In this document: piece after piece, positions 1 through 11,064 of the stretch
Numbering within the stretch: the first letter of the stretch is position 1
How the letters are laid out: each line of letters begins with the position of its first letter
Assembly: GCA_030323885.1 (NCBI GenBank)
Contig: CM059203.1
Span: 3,286,001 to 3,350,000, forward strand
Direction: 5' to 3'
Length of the DNA stretch: 64,000 nucleotides
Origin: Branchipolynoe longqiensis
Taxonomy: Eukaryota; Annelida; Polychaeta; Phyllodocida; Polynoidae
Made by a program: the position numbers and the translations under genes
Notes under the pieces: model-generated
Seen by the model: the letters and a program-made list of their open reading frames with translations, nothing else
What the model was told of the DNA's origin: nothing
The model's database searches: none

Positions 1-530
1 AACTCTGCCGGCGAGATGTGTACGTTATCTGCCTCACCCGTGCAAAAACGCCCAGAACCATTGCAGCTGCCGTCCGCCTAACTTCGACCCGACTTAGTTG
101 CCCACCCACCCACACCAATAACATAAAAGACAATTGATAGGGCTGAGGGCTCGATTCCCGCGGTGATGGTTCCTGTCCATTGACTTCAACTAAACTGTAA
201 CTGAAATTCTGAAGATTAAAAAACCCATTATACCAACTTTGTCTCCGTTCTGTGAATTAATAGAATGTTGCCTTTATTATGTCACTTTTATGTATGTATG
301 TCACTTTTATGTATTTACAGATCGGCTGGTAGAGTTCACTGAAGATTGGGCTATAAATAGACTGGTGAGTTCAACCATGTAACCATGGTAACCCTGCGTT
401 ATTTATATATTTATAGATATCTCTTTATTGGATAACCTCAATCCAGACCAGATGGACTAGCAATGTAATGTCTGCCTTACCCTTAGGAAGTCAGGGGTTC
501 AATTACCGGCCGAGTTGAAATCAAAGACGT
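1..530. other. No gene seen; decayed repeat
   Basis: I see no convincing exon here. Positions about 445-525 look like a badly decayed tRNA-like SINE head ending in a GGTTCAATTACC-type B box. The rest is unassigned. Confidence 0.4.
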
Positions 531-818
531 GTTCTCTGTGGTGGAGTGGGTAGAGCTTTTCTAGGTCAGACTCCCTAATCTGAAGGTCAGTGGTTCGATT
601 CCCCATGCCTCCACCTCTGCCAATTTGGATTTCCACCTCTGTGTATAACTTACAGCGATATCAAAGGCCAGTTGCTCTCACACCATGTCTATGTGGTGTG
701 GGAGGTTAAAAATCCCTTGGGTCGGTAAAAGTGTAGACTCAGGCTTTCTATCAACACACTGTCTAATGGTGAAAACAAGTCTATTCAGACTTATCCGTGA
801 TAGGCAGTATAAATCTTT
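531..818 (+). mobile_element. S3 SINE, copy 1
   Basis: Starts GTTCTCTGTGGTGGAGTGG and ends near GGCAGTATAAATCTT. The head has a tRNA-like A-box region, a long variable segment and a B box (GGTTCGATTCC), like a Ser/Leu-type tRNA. The same roughly 290-bp unit recurs at 12471, 47631, 6122, 51328 and 62610. A recurrent unit with a Pol III-type head is what defines a tRNA-derived SINE. Confidence 0.75.
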
Positions 819-889
819 CTTTTTAAAGAAATTTAAAAAAAGACTTGAAATGTTGGTAATAACTCCCAGTAGTAGGTGCAAAGAGTAGG

Positions 890-1262
890 GTTTGCAAAGG
901 TTGAATATGAATAGTCCAATGGTTTTAGTGTTTACAGTTATTTTTAGATAAATATAGGAGGGTGATCATTTTAAGCAACCTAATTTCAGTTTGAAGTAAC
1001 TTTTACTTCAAATGGCAAACTATATTTACAAATAACAACAAACTTTGGAGATATTTGCAGTGTAAACATATCAAATTAATGTTGGTGTGCACTTCAAAAT
1101 TCTGACACCACAGGCTTCAGCAGTGACATAATCGACCATTTTTTTCTGCTCAGATGTCAGGTGTCAGAGTTTTGACATGCGCGCCAAAGTTTATTTTGCA
1201 TGTTTGCATTGCAAATATCTTCAAAAGTAACTTATCAGATACTTCAAACTAAAATAAGATAG
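890..1262 (+). mobile_element. Decayed M1 element
   Basis: The blocks around ATAGTCCAATGGTTTTAG, the TTTGAAGTAACTTTTA segment and the TCTGACACCA segment match the order seen in intact M1 copies (for example 21703-22057), but the terminal repeats are eroded. Confidence 0.45.
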
Positions 1263-1333
1263 GTTATAATGATTAACATAATCCCATAGGGGGCAGCACT
1301 ATAATTAAAGTCGCCATGTGTGTGCACTCTGAC

Positions 1334-1335
<2 letters not shown>

Positions 1336-1367
<32 letters not shown>

Positions 1368-1453
1368 GGTTGCTTTTCGCCGTGTCGGCAGCAAGTCGGG
1401 ACCCATCATATGACCTCAGATGTTGCTCGGACATAAAACAACAAACAAACAGC
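1336..1453 (+). repeat. R8 repeat joined to an S1 tail
   Basis: TGAT repeats run into GGTGGTTGCTTT, the start of repeat R8 (also at 19870, 20230 and 44571). It then joins an S1 tail (ATGACCTCAGATGTTGCT, then ACATAAAACAAC). Confidence 0.5.
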
Positions 1454-1722
1454 TAGCCTGGTCATGCTCAGTGCCAGACAGGGTAGCGGCTAGCATACAT
1501 TTGGTCAATTTTGGTTTAACTCGGCCGGGGATGGATCTCAAGATCAGACCTTCCGCTCGGGAAGCGGACCCACTAACCGAATAGTCCATCCCGTTTAGTA
1601 CCGTGTCCTCGATTTGGTTGACGTCATCAAGTACTTCACTGCCAGGGTTCAGCCGGTGCATTATGAGTCACGATCTAGGTCAGTTGGACTTGGAGGCTGC
1701 TCTGGTGGTCATGTGACAAGTG

Positions 1723-2060
1723 TTTGTTTGTTGTTGTTTTACGTCCTAGCAACATCTAAGGTCATATCAGGACGGGTACTGACTTGTGTCAGTGCGCACT
1801 CATGGCGACTTTATAGTGCTGTTCCACTGGGAAACCAGGCCGCCGGCACCATGACCTGGTATCCCACTCAGTCACATTATTCTGACACTGAGCTAACCAG
1901 TCCTTGCCCTGTCTAAATAATGCCGAGCGCCTGGCTAGGAAGCGACAAGTATAAATTGTTAAGTCATTGGTTTGACTCGACCAGGGTTCGAACCCACGAC
2001 CCCACCATTTACCAGCACAGGAGACGGAAGCTCTAACTCATTCGGCCATCCCGTCTGGTC
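1723..2060 (-). mobile_element. S1 SINE (H1-T1), full length with 14-bp TSD
   Basis: Read on the minus strand it has an H1 head (GGATGGCCGAATGAGTTAGAG, then B box GGTTCGAA), the S1 body and a tail ending in CGTAAAACAAC repeats. It is flanked by a perfect 14-bp direct repeat, TCATGTGACAAGTG, at 1709-1722 and 2061-2074, which is a LINE-type target duplication. This fixes the ends of the family at about 338 bp. Confidence 0.9.
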
Positions 2061-2198
2061 TCATGTGACAAGTGGGTTGTAACCATGACAACGGTTAGGG
2101 TATATATAACAACATACCGCTGGGAGCACATTCAGAAGAATAATGCTCACATAATCAAAAATACCCGAAAATATTATCAAAAAGTAGTAAAGCTCGTA

Positions 2199-2371
2199 TC
2201 GCAGGGGTGAATGGGATATATTGCGCCTAGAGCGGGACTCGAACCCACATCTCTTTGTATTCTGGGCCAGTGTGCTAACCATTACACCACCTAGGCTCCC
2301 TGATATCAACACACTACCCACGCCTACCTGTCTATGCAGCTCCTTGCCTGATAGGTCAGTGCAGACCATTG
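2199..2371 (-). mobile_element. Solo LTR of the tRNA-bearing TRIM
   Basis: One eroded LTR unit matching the 182-bp repeats of the element at 11065-11567, including the antisense B box (GGACTCGAACCC) and A-box region. No internal region or second LTR is next to it, as expected after LTR-LTR recombination. Confidence 0.65.
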
Positions 2372-2419
2372 CACTATTTAGCATGAAACTTATTATTCCT
2401 AAATGCATTGCTTAACACA

Positions 2420-2830
2420 ATTATGCATAGATCATAAATACAAAGGTGAATTACATAGCACACATATGTATCTAATAAATATAGTAATGCATAATTAATA
2501 TTATAATTTAATCATGCATTAGATAATACACAAATCTGTGTATATATTAAATAGAATATATAATTGATATAATATTAATTATGCATTATATAACACAGGT
2601 ATGCATATGTATTAAATATATTAATTTATATTAGATATAATAATGCATGACATAAGACACATGTAATAGTATAATATTCGATAATAAATAGAGATGCATT
2701 ATATAACATACTCCAATATATGCGTATATACGTATACATATGTGTGCAAACCCTAACAGGAAACTAGGCTTCCGTGGCAGTACATTAATGGCGGTGATGA
2801 ATGGAAATTCCAACATCTCCCGACCAGCCA
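2420..2830. repeat. AT-rich, ATGCAT-bearing degenerate repeats
   Basis: No gene seen. The stretch is built of TATA and TAAT runs with ATGCATTA-like words returning about every 60-70 bp, suggesting a decayed minisatellite. Confidence 0.4.
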
Positions 2831-2834
2831 CTGC

Positions 2835-3056
2835 AGGGACAAATAGTTTGCGCCTGTCTTGACGTGTTCTTGCTGGTGTGAGACCTCTAATTTCTCCCCG
2901 AGAGAGTGCCGCTAGTATCTTGCAAAAGCCAGCAGCACTCCAACACTTTGCAAGCAGCTTTTATGAAATGCACAACCGCATGAAATAGCGGCGGTTAAGA
3001 AATAAAAGCAGTCTTTATCGCATTGCGAGCGACAGCATTATGATGATGATGATGTG
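2835..3056 (+). repeat. R9 repeat, copy 1
   Basis: Matches 62025-62225 in order: GTGTGAGACCTCTA / GTGTGAAACCTCTA, then GCAAAAGCCAGCAGCA, then a CGACAGCAT...GATGATGATG microsatellite end. A two-copy dispersed repeat of unknown class with a GAT tail. Confidence 0.55.
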
Positions 3057-3162
3057 TGTTATGTAATTTATTACGATATATTACATACTATACATAAATT
3101 ATGGGATGCGCAAAAATCAACATTCTTCTATTTCTTTTTACTTTTTAAAAACTTTTTTTTGG

Positions 3163-3390
3163 ATATTAGTTTGATTAAGCAGGGGAAATTTCAATCACGG
3201 ACGATTGGTCTAACTCATTCCACTGCTCCTTACACTATCCTAGTAATGCTTATCACCTGGCTAGTATCAAATTTCATACTACATCAGTAGTCATTGGTTT
3301 GATTCGAACAGGGTTAGAACCCATGGGTTCGAATCCCATGATCTACCAAAACGGGAGACGGACGCTCAACTCATTCGGCCATCCTGTGTG
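3163..3390 (-). mobile_element. S1 SINE (H1-T2), degenerate
   Basis: Contains the T2 tail (GATTAAGCAGGGGAAATTTC on the plus strand), a shortened body and an H1 head ending in CATTCGGCCATCC. Confidence 0.55.
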
Positions 3391-3567
3391 GGATTTGTTG
3401 AAATAGAGTGAAACATCTCATGACCCTTGCTGACTGTAGTAAAGCACATTCCCAAAGTAATATCGGTCTGTCCGATACTGATATCACTTTTTTTCTTACC
3501 CAACCAGTCACGTAGTTGGCGATTGTAATGGATATCACCATTGGGGCTGTGGTATCAACACCATTTA

Positions 3568-3899
3568 AGTTGGTTGTTGGAGTTTTATGTCCTGGCAACA
3601 TCTAAGGTCATATCAGGACGGGTACCGACTTGTGACAGTGCGCACTCATGGCGACTTTATAGTGCTGCCCCACTGGAAGACCAGGCCGCCAGCACCATGA
3701 CCTGATATCCCACTCAGTCACATTATCCTGACACTGAGCTAACCAGTCCTTGCCCTATCCTAATAATTCTGAGTACCAGGCTAGGTAGCGACACATATCA
3801 TTTTTATAAGTCATTGGTTTGACTCGACCGGGAACCGAACTCGCGACTTTACATACGTGAGGGCCTTGCTCTACCGATTAGGCCACCGCGCCCGGTGCA
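3568..3899 (-). mobile_element. S1 SINE (H2-T1), 8-bp TSD
   Basis: Same body and T1 tail as the copy at 1723, but the head is the other type, H2 (antisense of GGGCGCGGTGGCC). Flanked by ACCATTTA at 3560-3567 and 3900-3907. Shows that both heads travel with one body. Confidence 0.85.
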
Positions 3900-3916
3900 A
3901 CCATTTAGGCGTCTAA

Positions 3917-4490
3917 TATATATATATATATATATACATATAAACATATACATCTTTATATGTATGTAATCATATTGATGTTGTTACCTATATATACATA
4001 ATATATATAATATATGTAATATATATAATATATATGTAATATACATAATATACATAATATACATAATATACATAATATAATAATATACATAATATACATA
4101 ATGTACATAATATATGTAATGTATGTAATGTTAGGATAAGGCAAGGACTGGTTAGCTCAGTGTCAGGATAATGGGACTGAGTGATTATATATGTATATAT
4201 ATATATTATATGTATATATAGTATATATATATATAATTTCACTATATATTATGTAGCAATCATTCACATTTGATTCTATGGTTCAATCTCATTAACACAT
4301 TCAAGACTGGTAGTGGAATATATATATATATATATATATATGTACATATATAATGTATAAAAGTTATATGCGAGTATAAAGGCACGTAAGGGGAGATTCC
4401 CTATATTGGTCACCCATATGTTGTGTACTACTTTATGGTTGACCCCTTTTCACCACCCTCCACTGCTACCAGTGCCGCGAATACTGTCAA

Positions 4491-4553
<63 letters not shown>

Positions 4554-4560
4554 GCAGAGC
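3917..4560. repeat. TA-rich microsatellites with an S1 scrap
   Basis: Several (TA)n, TATATG and ATACATA runs. An S1 body fragment (AGGATAAGGCAAGGACTGG) lies at about 4128-4184. Reading frames in this stretch are low-complexity and not genes. Confidence 0.8.
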
Positions 4561-4767
4561 CTGGTCGATGATTCAGTAGTGAAGCAGAGTCAAGCATCCT
4601 AGATCCACACGTCGGTTCTGTTTCACTAAATTCCCGCGATTATTAATAAACAGTCACCAGGCCAGGCCTCACCACATGTTCCATTTCCACAACAAGGTTC
4701 AGTGCTGCAACATATTCAAATCTCCAGCAGGTTGCCGATTTGAATATGTAGTGTAGGTCTATAGTAG

Positions 4768-5813
4768 TGTCATAGTGGTGATGAACATGGGAACTATTGC
4801 GCCTAGAGCAGGAATCGAACCCACATATCATGCATTCCGGGCCAGTGTGCTAACCATTACACCACCTAGGCTCCCTGATGTCACCACACTACCCATGCCT
4901 ACCTGTCTATGTGGCTCCTTGCCTGAGAGGTCAGTGCAGACTACTAGACTAACCATTACACCACCTAGGCTCCCTGATGTCACAACACTACCCACGCCTA
5001 CCTGTCTATGCGGCTCCTTGCCTGAGAGGTCAGTGCAGACTACTAGACTAACCATTACACCACCTAGGCTCCCTGATGTCACAACACTACCCACGCCTAC
5101 CTGTCTATGTGGCTCCTTGCCTGAGAGGTCAGTGCAGACCACTACACTCGTCCCCCTGGAATTGTAAGTCTTTTAATGCTTACAATTACATACATACCGG
5201 CAATGCACTTACATATACATACACAGGGTAGGTTCAACAACTATACAGCGTGTAGCTTGTACAGGATCATGGTCACGGCAACGAGAGTCGTGGGGGTCAG
5301 AAGTCAGCGCAGACTACGACAATATTGTCGTAGGGTGATGGAAAAGGGAAAGCGAGAGCAGAAATCGAACCGCCATCTCTTGTATTACGGGCCAGTGCGT
5401 TAACCAAAACAGCACCTAGGCTCCCTGATATCATCACCCTACCCACACCCACCGCCATGTCTATCCCTATGTGCTTCCTTGCCTGAGAGGTCAGTGCAGA
5501 CTGCTACACTCGTCCGCCTGGAATTGTAAGTCTTTTAAAAGGTCATTTGACGCTTACAATTTAAATGTAGATACACAGGGTAGCTGCAACAACCAGACAG
5601 TGTGTAGCTTCTGCAGGATCCTGGTCACGGCTCCAGTGTCACGGCACCAGTTTTATGGGGGGCATGAAAATGGGAAATATTGCGCCTAGAGCGGGAATCG
5701 AGCCCACATCTCTTGCATTCCAGGCCAGTGTGCTAACAATTACACCACCTAGGCTCCCTATATCACCACACTACCGACGCCTACCTGCCTGAGAGGTCAG
5801 TGCAGTGACCTGA
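4768..5813 (-). mobile_element. TRIM tandem copy: three LTRs, first one expanded
   Basis: Minus-strand order LTR-internal-LTR-internal-LTR of the tRNA-bearing TRIM. The LTR nearest 4768 holds a 99-bp internal triplication: the word TAACCATTAC begins at 4851, 4950 and 5049. Internal regions carry the CCCCCTGGAATTGTAAG block seen in intact copies. The LTR at the 5.8-kb end is truncated. Repeated 33-residue peptides here are by-products of a 99-bp (multiple of three) repeat. Confidence 0.8.
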
Positions 5814-6120
5814 TATTCCATTTGTTCATACTATCCTGACACTGAGCCAACCAGACCTTGCATTATCCTAGTAATGCCAAGCGCCAAGTGAGGTAGCGAC
5901 AAGCCTCGATTTAGTAAATAGTTGGTTTAACACTGCCAGGGATCGAATTCATGACTGGCCACCTGTGAAGCGGGTGCCCGATACATTCGGCCATCCTGTC
6001 ACATTTTGAAAAACAGTGGAAATAAAAAATAATAACACTGCACAATTTTTTGTTGTTGTCCATTAGTTGTTTAAGCAGGGGAAATTTCAGTCATAGACCA
6101 GTGGTCTTCATCATTCCACT
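5800..6120 (-). mobile_element. S1 SINE remnants (H1 body, then T2 tail)
   Basis: 5800-6000 is an S1 body and H1 head (ends ATTCGGCCATCC). 6048-6120 is a separate T2 tail that runs into the S3 copy at 6122. Confidence 0.6.
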
Positions 6121-6121
6121 G

Positions 6122-6360
6122 ATGGTCGATAGAAAGCCCGAGCCTACACTTTTACCGACCCAAGGGATTTTTAACCTCCCACACCACATAGACATGGTAT
6201 GAGAGCAACCGGCCTTTGATGACGCTGTAAGTTATACACAGCGGTGAAAATCCAAATTGGCAGAGCTGGGCGCACGGGGAATCAAACCACCGACCCTCAG
6301 ATTAGGAGTCTGACCTAGAAAAAAGTCAGACACTCTAACCACTCCGCCACAGAGAACGCC
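6122..6360 (-). mobile_element. S3 SINE, antisense, 3'-shortened
   Basis: Antisense of the S3 unit, from TCGATAGAAAGCCCGAG to CGCCACAGAGAACGCC. The last part of the S3 3' end is missing. Confidence 0.7.
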
Positions 6361-6401
6361 ACATCGCTTTAATAGGCCTTGAACAACTACCGAATCCTAG
6401 T

Positions 6402-7332
6402 AAAGTTGCATAGTCTGATGGTTTTGAATTTCTGTATTTTTTCTGAGATAAATATATTATTTCGATCACTAGTATCTTCTTTACATTAGTTCAAAGTTAC
6501 TTATATTTTAAATGGTAAACATTTTAGATATTTTGAGTGCAAACATGGAAAATTAGTTTTGGTAAGCTTGCCAAAACTCTGACACCATAAACTTCTGCAG
6601 TAACAGGTTCTGTTAAATTGACTCAGTATTTCCTTCTATGCAGAAACAAATGCTTAATAAGTGCATCAGTATCTAAAGCCGTGTTCACACACGGGCGTTA
6701 AGTCGCCTCAACTAATTTGCCTTGTCTAGTTCGGCTCACATTCGCCGTGTGGACACGATGCTGAAGCGAATTAGGGCTAGTTTGCCTCATCTAGTTCGCT
6801 TCAAGTAAACCACGTCGCGAGGTAGGTTATATGAAGCGATCTAACTTAAGTTGGCCCATACTGCCTGTGTGGACGGTATCGGTTTAGATGAGGCGGATTA
6901 AGGACGTCACAGTCGAGACCTGAGTTTGTTGACTTTCCGGTAAATTTGCTCTATGAACCTGCTAGAGGTGCACAGATATTTTGTTCATGATTTATTTTAA
7001 GATTTTCACTGCCCAGCAGAAGTTTTGACCGTTCCAAACCAATACGATTCAGTCCATACATATCTAGGTCGAACCCACACTCTCTCGTGGCGACGTTGAC
7101 TAACCAAAACTGGCGCTGGTTAGTATGGAATTGCTCATGCGCAGATATCGATTTCCGCCTTAAACCGCTCCGTGTGTGGACACGACACTAGTTCGCCTCA
7201 TCTAGTTCGCCTTATCTAGTTCGGCCTAAAGTTGTGTGTGTGAACACAGCTTAAGTTAGATATGTAGAATCAAATGTAGATAATTGATTTGGTTTTGAAA
7301 ATTTGATATTTCATCGGACTATGCAGCTTTAA
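6402..7332 (+). mobile_element. M1 inverted-repeat element split by M2
   Basis: Begins TAAAGTTGCATAGTCTGATG and ends CATCGGACTATGCAGCTTTA, the M1 terminal inverted repeats. Its body is broken at 6677-7251 by M2. M1 has no coding capacity, so it is a MITE-like non-autonomous element. Confidence 0.8.
6677..7251 (+). mobile_element. M2 inverted-repeat element nested in M1
   Basis: Ends are AGCCGTGTTCACAC and GTGTGAACACAGCT, imperfect inverted repeats flanked by TAA. Internally it holds several TCTAGTTCGCC-like subterminal repeats and a unique core (CACTGCCCAGCAGAAG). A second copy lies at 59248-59801, also inside an M1. Confidence 0.8.
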
Positions 7333-7359
7333 ATAAAGATATAACTAAATAACTAAATA

Positions 7360-7672
7360 ACTGAGCGAATCGACAAAGCGCATGCTTCCCATGTGGAAAG
7401 TCGGGAGTTCGATTCCCGGTCGAGTCAAACCAGTGACTTACAAAATTGATACTTGTCGCTTCCTAGCCTAGCACTTAGGATATGGCAAGGACTGGTTAAC
7501 TCAGTATCGGGTTAATGTGATTGTGTCGGATATCAGGTCATGGTGCGAGCAGTCTGATCTTCCAGTTGGACAGCACTATAAAGTCACCATGAGTGCGCAC
7601 TGTCACAAGTTAGTACCCGTCCTGATATGACCTTAGATGTTGCCAGGATGTTAAACACCAATAAACAACAGC
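7360..7672 (+). mobile_element. S1 SINE (H2-like, T1)
   Basis: Degenerate head with an intact B box region (GAGTTCGATTCCC), full body and a tail ending GTTAAACACCAATAAAC. Confidence 0.7.
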
Positions 7673-7734
7673 AGCTATAAATGTGATTGTTGATTTGTTA
7701 GTAGGCCTAAACCGCCATACTTTGGGCCCCTGGG

Positions 7735-7800
7735 AGTTTTGGGAGGAGTGTTGGCGGGGGTGGGGGGGGGGGGGATTGCGAGGGAGGGGGGGGGTGTTGT
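7735..7800 (+). repeat. G-run tract
   Basis: Several runs of 5 to 12 G within about 65 bp (also 8160-8240). Such tracts can form G-quadruplexes; no gene is implied. Confidence 0.6.
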
Positions 7801-7827
7801 CAGAATCATGGGGAAGGGAAGATGGTG

Positions 7828-8156
7828 AAGTTGGTTGGTTGTTGGAGTTTTACGTCATGGCAACATCTAAGGTTATATTAGGATGGGTACCGACTTGTGA
7901 CTGCGCACTCATGGCGACTTTATAGTGCTGCTGCAATGTGAAATCAGGCTGTCATCACCATGACCCCCACATTCCACTAATTATCATGACACTGAGCTAA
8001 CCAGTCCTTACTGTATCCTACTAATGCCGAGCGCCAGGCTAGGAAGCGACAAGTATCAATTTGGTAAGTCATTGGTTTGACTCCACCAGGAACTGAACTC
8101 ACGATCCCCCGCACGCGAGGCCCGCGCTCTGTCGAGTCGGCCACTGTGCCCGGTAG
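7828..8156 (-). mobile_element. S1 SINE (H2-T1), antisense
   Basis: From the antisense T1 tail (GGAGTTTTACGTCATGGC) to an antisense H2 head (GAGTCGGCCACTGTGCCCGG). Confidence 0.75.
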
Positions 8157-8269
8157 ATGGCGCAGTTGTGGGTGGGTGGGAGGGAGGGGCCATGCCGGAG
8201 GGGGGATGTGGGGGGCGAGGTGGGGGTGGGGGTAGGGAGGCTTTTTTCTTCAAAATTTTCTTATTTTCT

Positions 8270-8513
8270 TGTATTTATTTATTTCAAGAAGTCTTGTACA
8301 TCTGTCGCTAAATGTCGTATTATCAACGCCAAATACATTAATTTAATGAAAATGCGTCGCCTGTTGTCATTCGGTCGTTGAAGACGAGAATGACTTTGAG
8401 TGAAAATAGCTGCTATAACAATGCACTTGTGTGACATTTATGATTTAGCAAATTTGTTAAATTGAGCAGGGTTACCTTTTTTTTAAATCCCCGCTGCTTA
8501 TGTGTGTACACAC

Positions 8514-8571
<58 letters not shown>

Positions 8572-8640
8572 TAAATGACCTCAGCCTAAGGGTGAGCATA
8601 CACTCACTGATATCGGCGACCTTCGACTGTCACGACAGGA
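8270..8640. other. No gene seen; TA microsatellite
   Basis: Unassigned sequence with a (TA)n run at about 8524-8566 preceded by ACAC/ATAC repeats. Confidence 0.6.
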
Positions 8641-8646
8641 CTGGAT

Positions 8647-8986
8647 TTTGTTTGTTGTTTGGTTTACGTCCTAGCAACATCTAAGATCATATCAGGACGG
8701 GTACCGACTTGTGACAGTGTGCACTCATGGTGAGTTTATAGTGCTGCCCCCTGGAAGACCAGACTGCCAGCACCATGACCTGATATCCCACTCAATCACA
8801 TTATCCTGACACTGAGCCAACCAGTCCTTGCCCTATCCTAATAATGCCAAGTGCCAGGCTAGGAAGTGACAAGTATCAATTGTTAGGTAATTGGTTTGAG
8901 TCGACCACGGTTCGAACCCACGACCCCACAATGTAACAACACAGGAGACAGACGCTCTAACTCATTCGGCCATCCCGTCTGGTCGT
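8647..8986 (-). mobile_element. S1 SINE (H1-T1), 11-bp TSD
   Basis: Complete antisense copy, tail to H1 head, flanked by CAGGACTGGAT at 8636-8646 and 8987-8997. The intact target duplication suggests a comparatively recent insertion. Confidence 0.88.
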
Positions 8987-9127
8987 CAGGACTGGATGAC
9001 TGAGAGGTTCCAGCGTTCACCTCATGTGCTTGGGATCAATCCTCAGCCGAGTCCAAAGCAAACATTTGTCGAAATGATTCGTTTTCACTATCTCACTTAG
9101 TGCTTGGTGTTTAGTGGGCTAAGACAA

Positions 9128-9310
9128 GGACATGTTTGTTTGTTTGGGTTTTACGTCCTAGCAACATCAGGAAGGGAGATGACTAGTTGGCTCAGTGTCG
9201 GGGTCATGTGACCTGCCTTTGTTTTGTTTGTTTGTTGGAGTTTTGCGTCTTAGCAACATGTATGGTCAGATCACGATGGGTACCGGCTTCTGACAGTGCA
9301 CACTCATGGT
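9128..9310 (-). mobile_element. S1 tail fragments
   Basis: Two antisense T1 tail scraps (TTTTACGTCCTAGCAACATC and GGAGTTTTGCGTCTTAGC) and a short body piece. Confidence 0.5.
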
Positions 9311-9474
9311 CATGTCATGGTCAATATATGGTCATGTTGTTTTGCTGTGTGCTCTCTTCATGTCGCGTAGTGTATGCCTGCCTTTAAAGACATGAGGAGG
9401 GCGACCCTCACAGTAACGTAATCACTTCAACTACTCGTCATCGGACATGCGCACCGGCAAACTAGTACACAGGG

Positions 9475-10402
9475 GATCCACTCGGCACTCTCCACTGTGG
9501 ACAGCAGCTAGGACTGTGGACAGGAGCTAGGTTTGTGGACAGGAGCTACGGTTATGGACAGGAGCTAGGTTTGTGGACAGCAGCTAGGATTGTGGACAGG
9601 AGCTAGGATTGTGGACAGGAGCTAGGTTTGTGGACAGCACAGGCGTTATGTTTTTGGACAGGAGCTAGGTTTGTGGACAGTAGCTAGGTTTGTGGACAGG
9701 AGCTAGGTTTGTGGACAGGACAGGAGTTATGTTTTTGGACAGGAGCTAAGTTTGTGGACAGGAGCTAGGTTTGTGGACATGAGCTAGGTTTATGGACAGG
9801 ACAGGAGCTAGGCTTGTGGACAGGAGCTAGGTTTGTGGACATGAGCTAGGTTTGAGGACAGGAGCTAGGTTTGAGAACAGGAGATGTGTGTGTGGACAAG
9901 AGGGAGGAGTATACAGGAGCTTGGTTTGTGGACAGGAGCTAAGTTTATGGACAGGACAGGAGATAAGTTTGTGGACAGGAGCTAGGTTTGTGGACAGGAG
10001 CTAGGTTTGTGGACAGGAGCTAGGTTTATGGACAGGACAGGAGCTACGTATATGGATAGGAGCTAAGCTTGTGGATAGGAGCTAGGTTTGTGGATAGGAG
10101 CCAAGTTTGTGGACAGCAGCTACGTGTGTGGACAAGAGATAGGTTTATGGACAGGACAGGAGCTAGGTTTGTGGACATGAGCTAAGTTTGTGGACATGAG
10201 CTAGATTTGTGGACAGGTGAGGTTTGTGGACAGGAGCTAGGTTTGTGGACAGGAGCTAAGTTTGTGGACAGGAGCTAGATTTGCGGACAGGAGCTAAGTT
10301 TGTGGACAGGAGCTAGGTTTGTGGACAGGAGCAAAGTTTGTGGACAGGAGCTAGGTTTGTGGACATGAGCTAAGTTTGTGGACAGGACAGGAGCTATGTT
10401 TG
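9475..10402 (+). repeat. 19-bp minisatellite
   Basis: About 45 imperfect copies of GTGGACAGGAGCTAGGTTT. Variants alter GGT to AGT and insert a second GGACA. It is a simple tandem array without an open frame worth calling. Confidence 0.92.
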
Positions 10403-10531
10403 TCAGAAGGGAATAGTCAAATGCTTTAACCACTAGCCCATCCTACTTGAGGAAGAGGAGGAGGAGGAGGAGGAAAGGAGAGCTTTGTTGTGCAGCTCCT
10501 AAGGCAAGGAGTATGTATCATTGTTCCCCTT

Positions 10532-10973
10532 AAAGCTGCATGATCCGATGAAACTTGTATTTCAAACCAAAACAATAACCTATATTTGATTCTATACTGG
10601 TGCGTTAACTAATAATTTGGGATAGCGTATACAGAATAATCAGTGAATTTATTACCCCAATCCTTTGGACACTTACTTTGAGACGGCCATTAGGCAGGGA
10701 GGCCACTATCTAATTAGGTCAATCTCGTCACCTCATTTGTCTTACCCTAATATAATTAGTAGGTCAGCCCACATCACGTGGTCATCATGAGATGACAATC
10801 TGGGTCATAGCTACAGGCGGTTTCGCAATCTGGCCAAAAAAAAAAAATTGCTCCAAAATTAGCTATTTTTTGTCAATGAATCAATGAATAGTAGGTTGAA
10901 ATGGTCAAGCTGATATATTTATCTACAAAATAAGGCAAACATTCAAAAGTCATCGGTTTGTGCAACTTTAAGG
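10532..10973 (-). mobile_element. Degenerate M1 element
   Basis: Begins TAAAGCTGCATGATCCGATG and ends CATCGGTTTGTGCAACTTTAA, recognisable M1 termini. The interior is largely replaced or diverged. Confidence 0.5.
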
Positions 10974-11064
10974 CAAGTTGTTATCGGCAAAGTATGTTTT
11001 AAATGCGATAAGGAACCGGAAACTGATTATGATGCTGGGGCAAAAAAAAAATGAAATTAGCTAC

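Noticed and set aside
1..160. Open frame at the window start (LCRRDVYVICLTRAK...)
   Set aside because: About 45 codons with no start, splice site or recognised similarity; not enough to call an exon.
1723..2060. S1, S3 and S4 heads as functional tRNA genes
   Set aside because: Heads lack a complete cloverleaf and are always followed by SINE bodies.
4775..5167. 130-codon frame with a 33-residue repeat
   Set aside because: The 99-bp triplication in a TRIM LTR is a multiple of three; the same peptide appears wherever the LTR is read in that frame.
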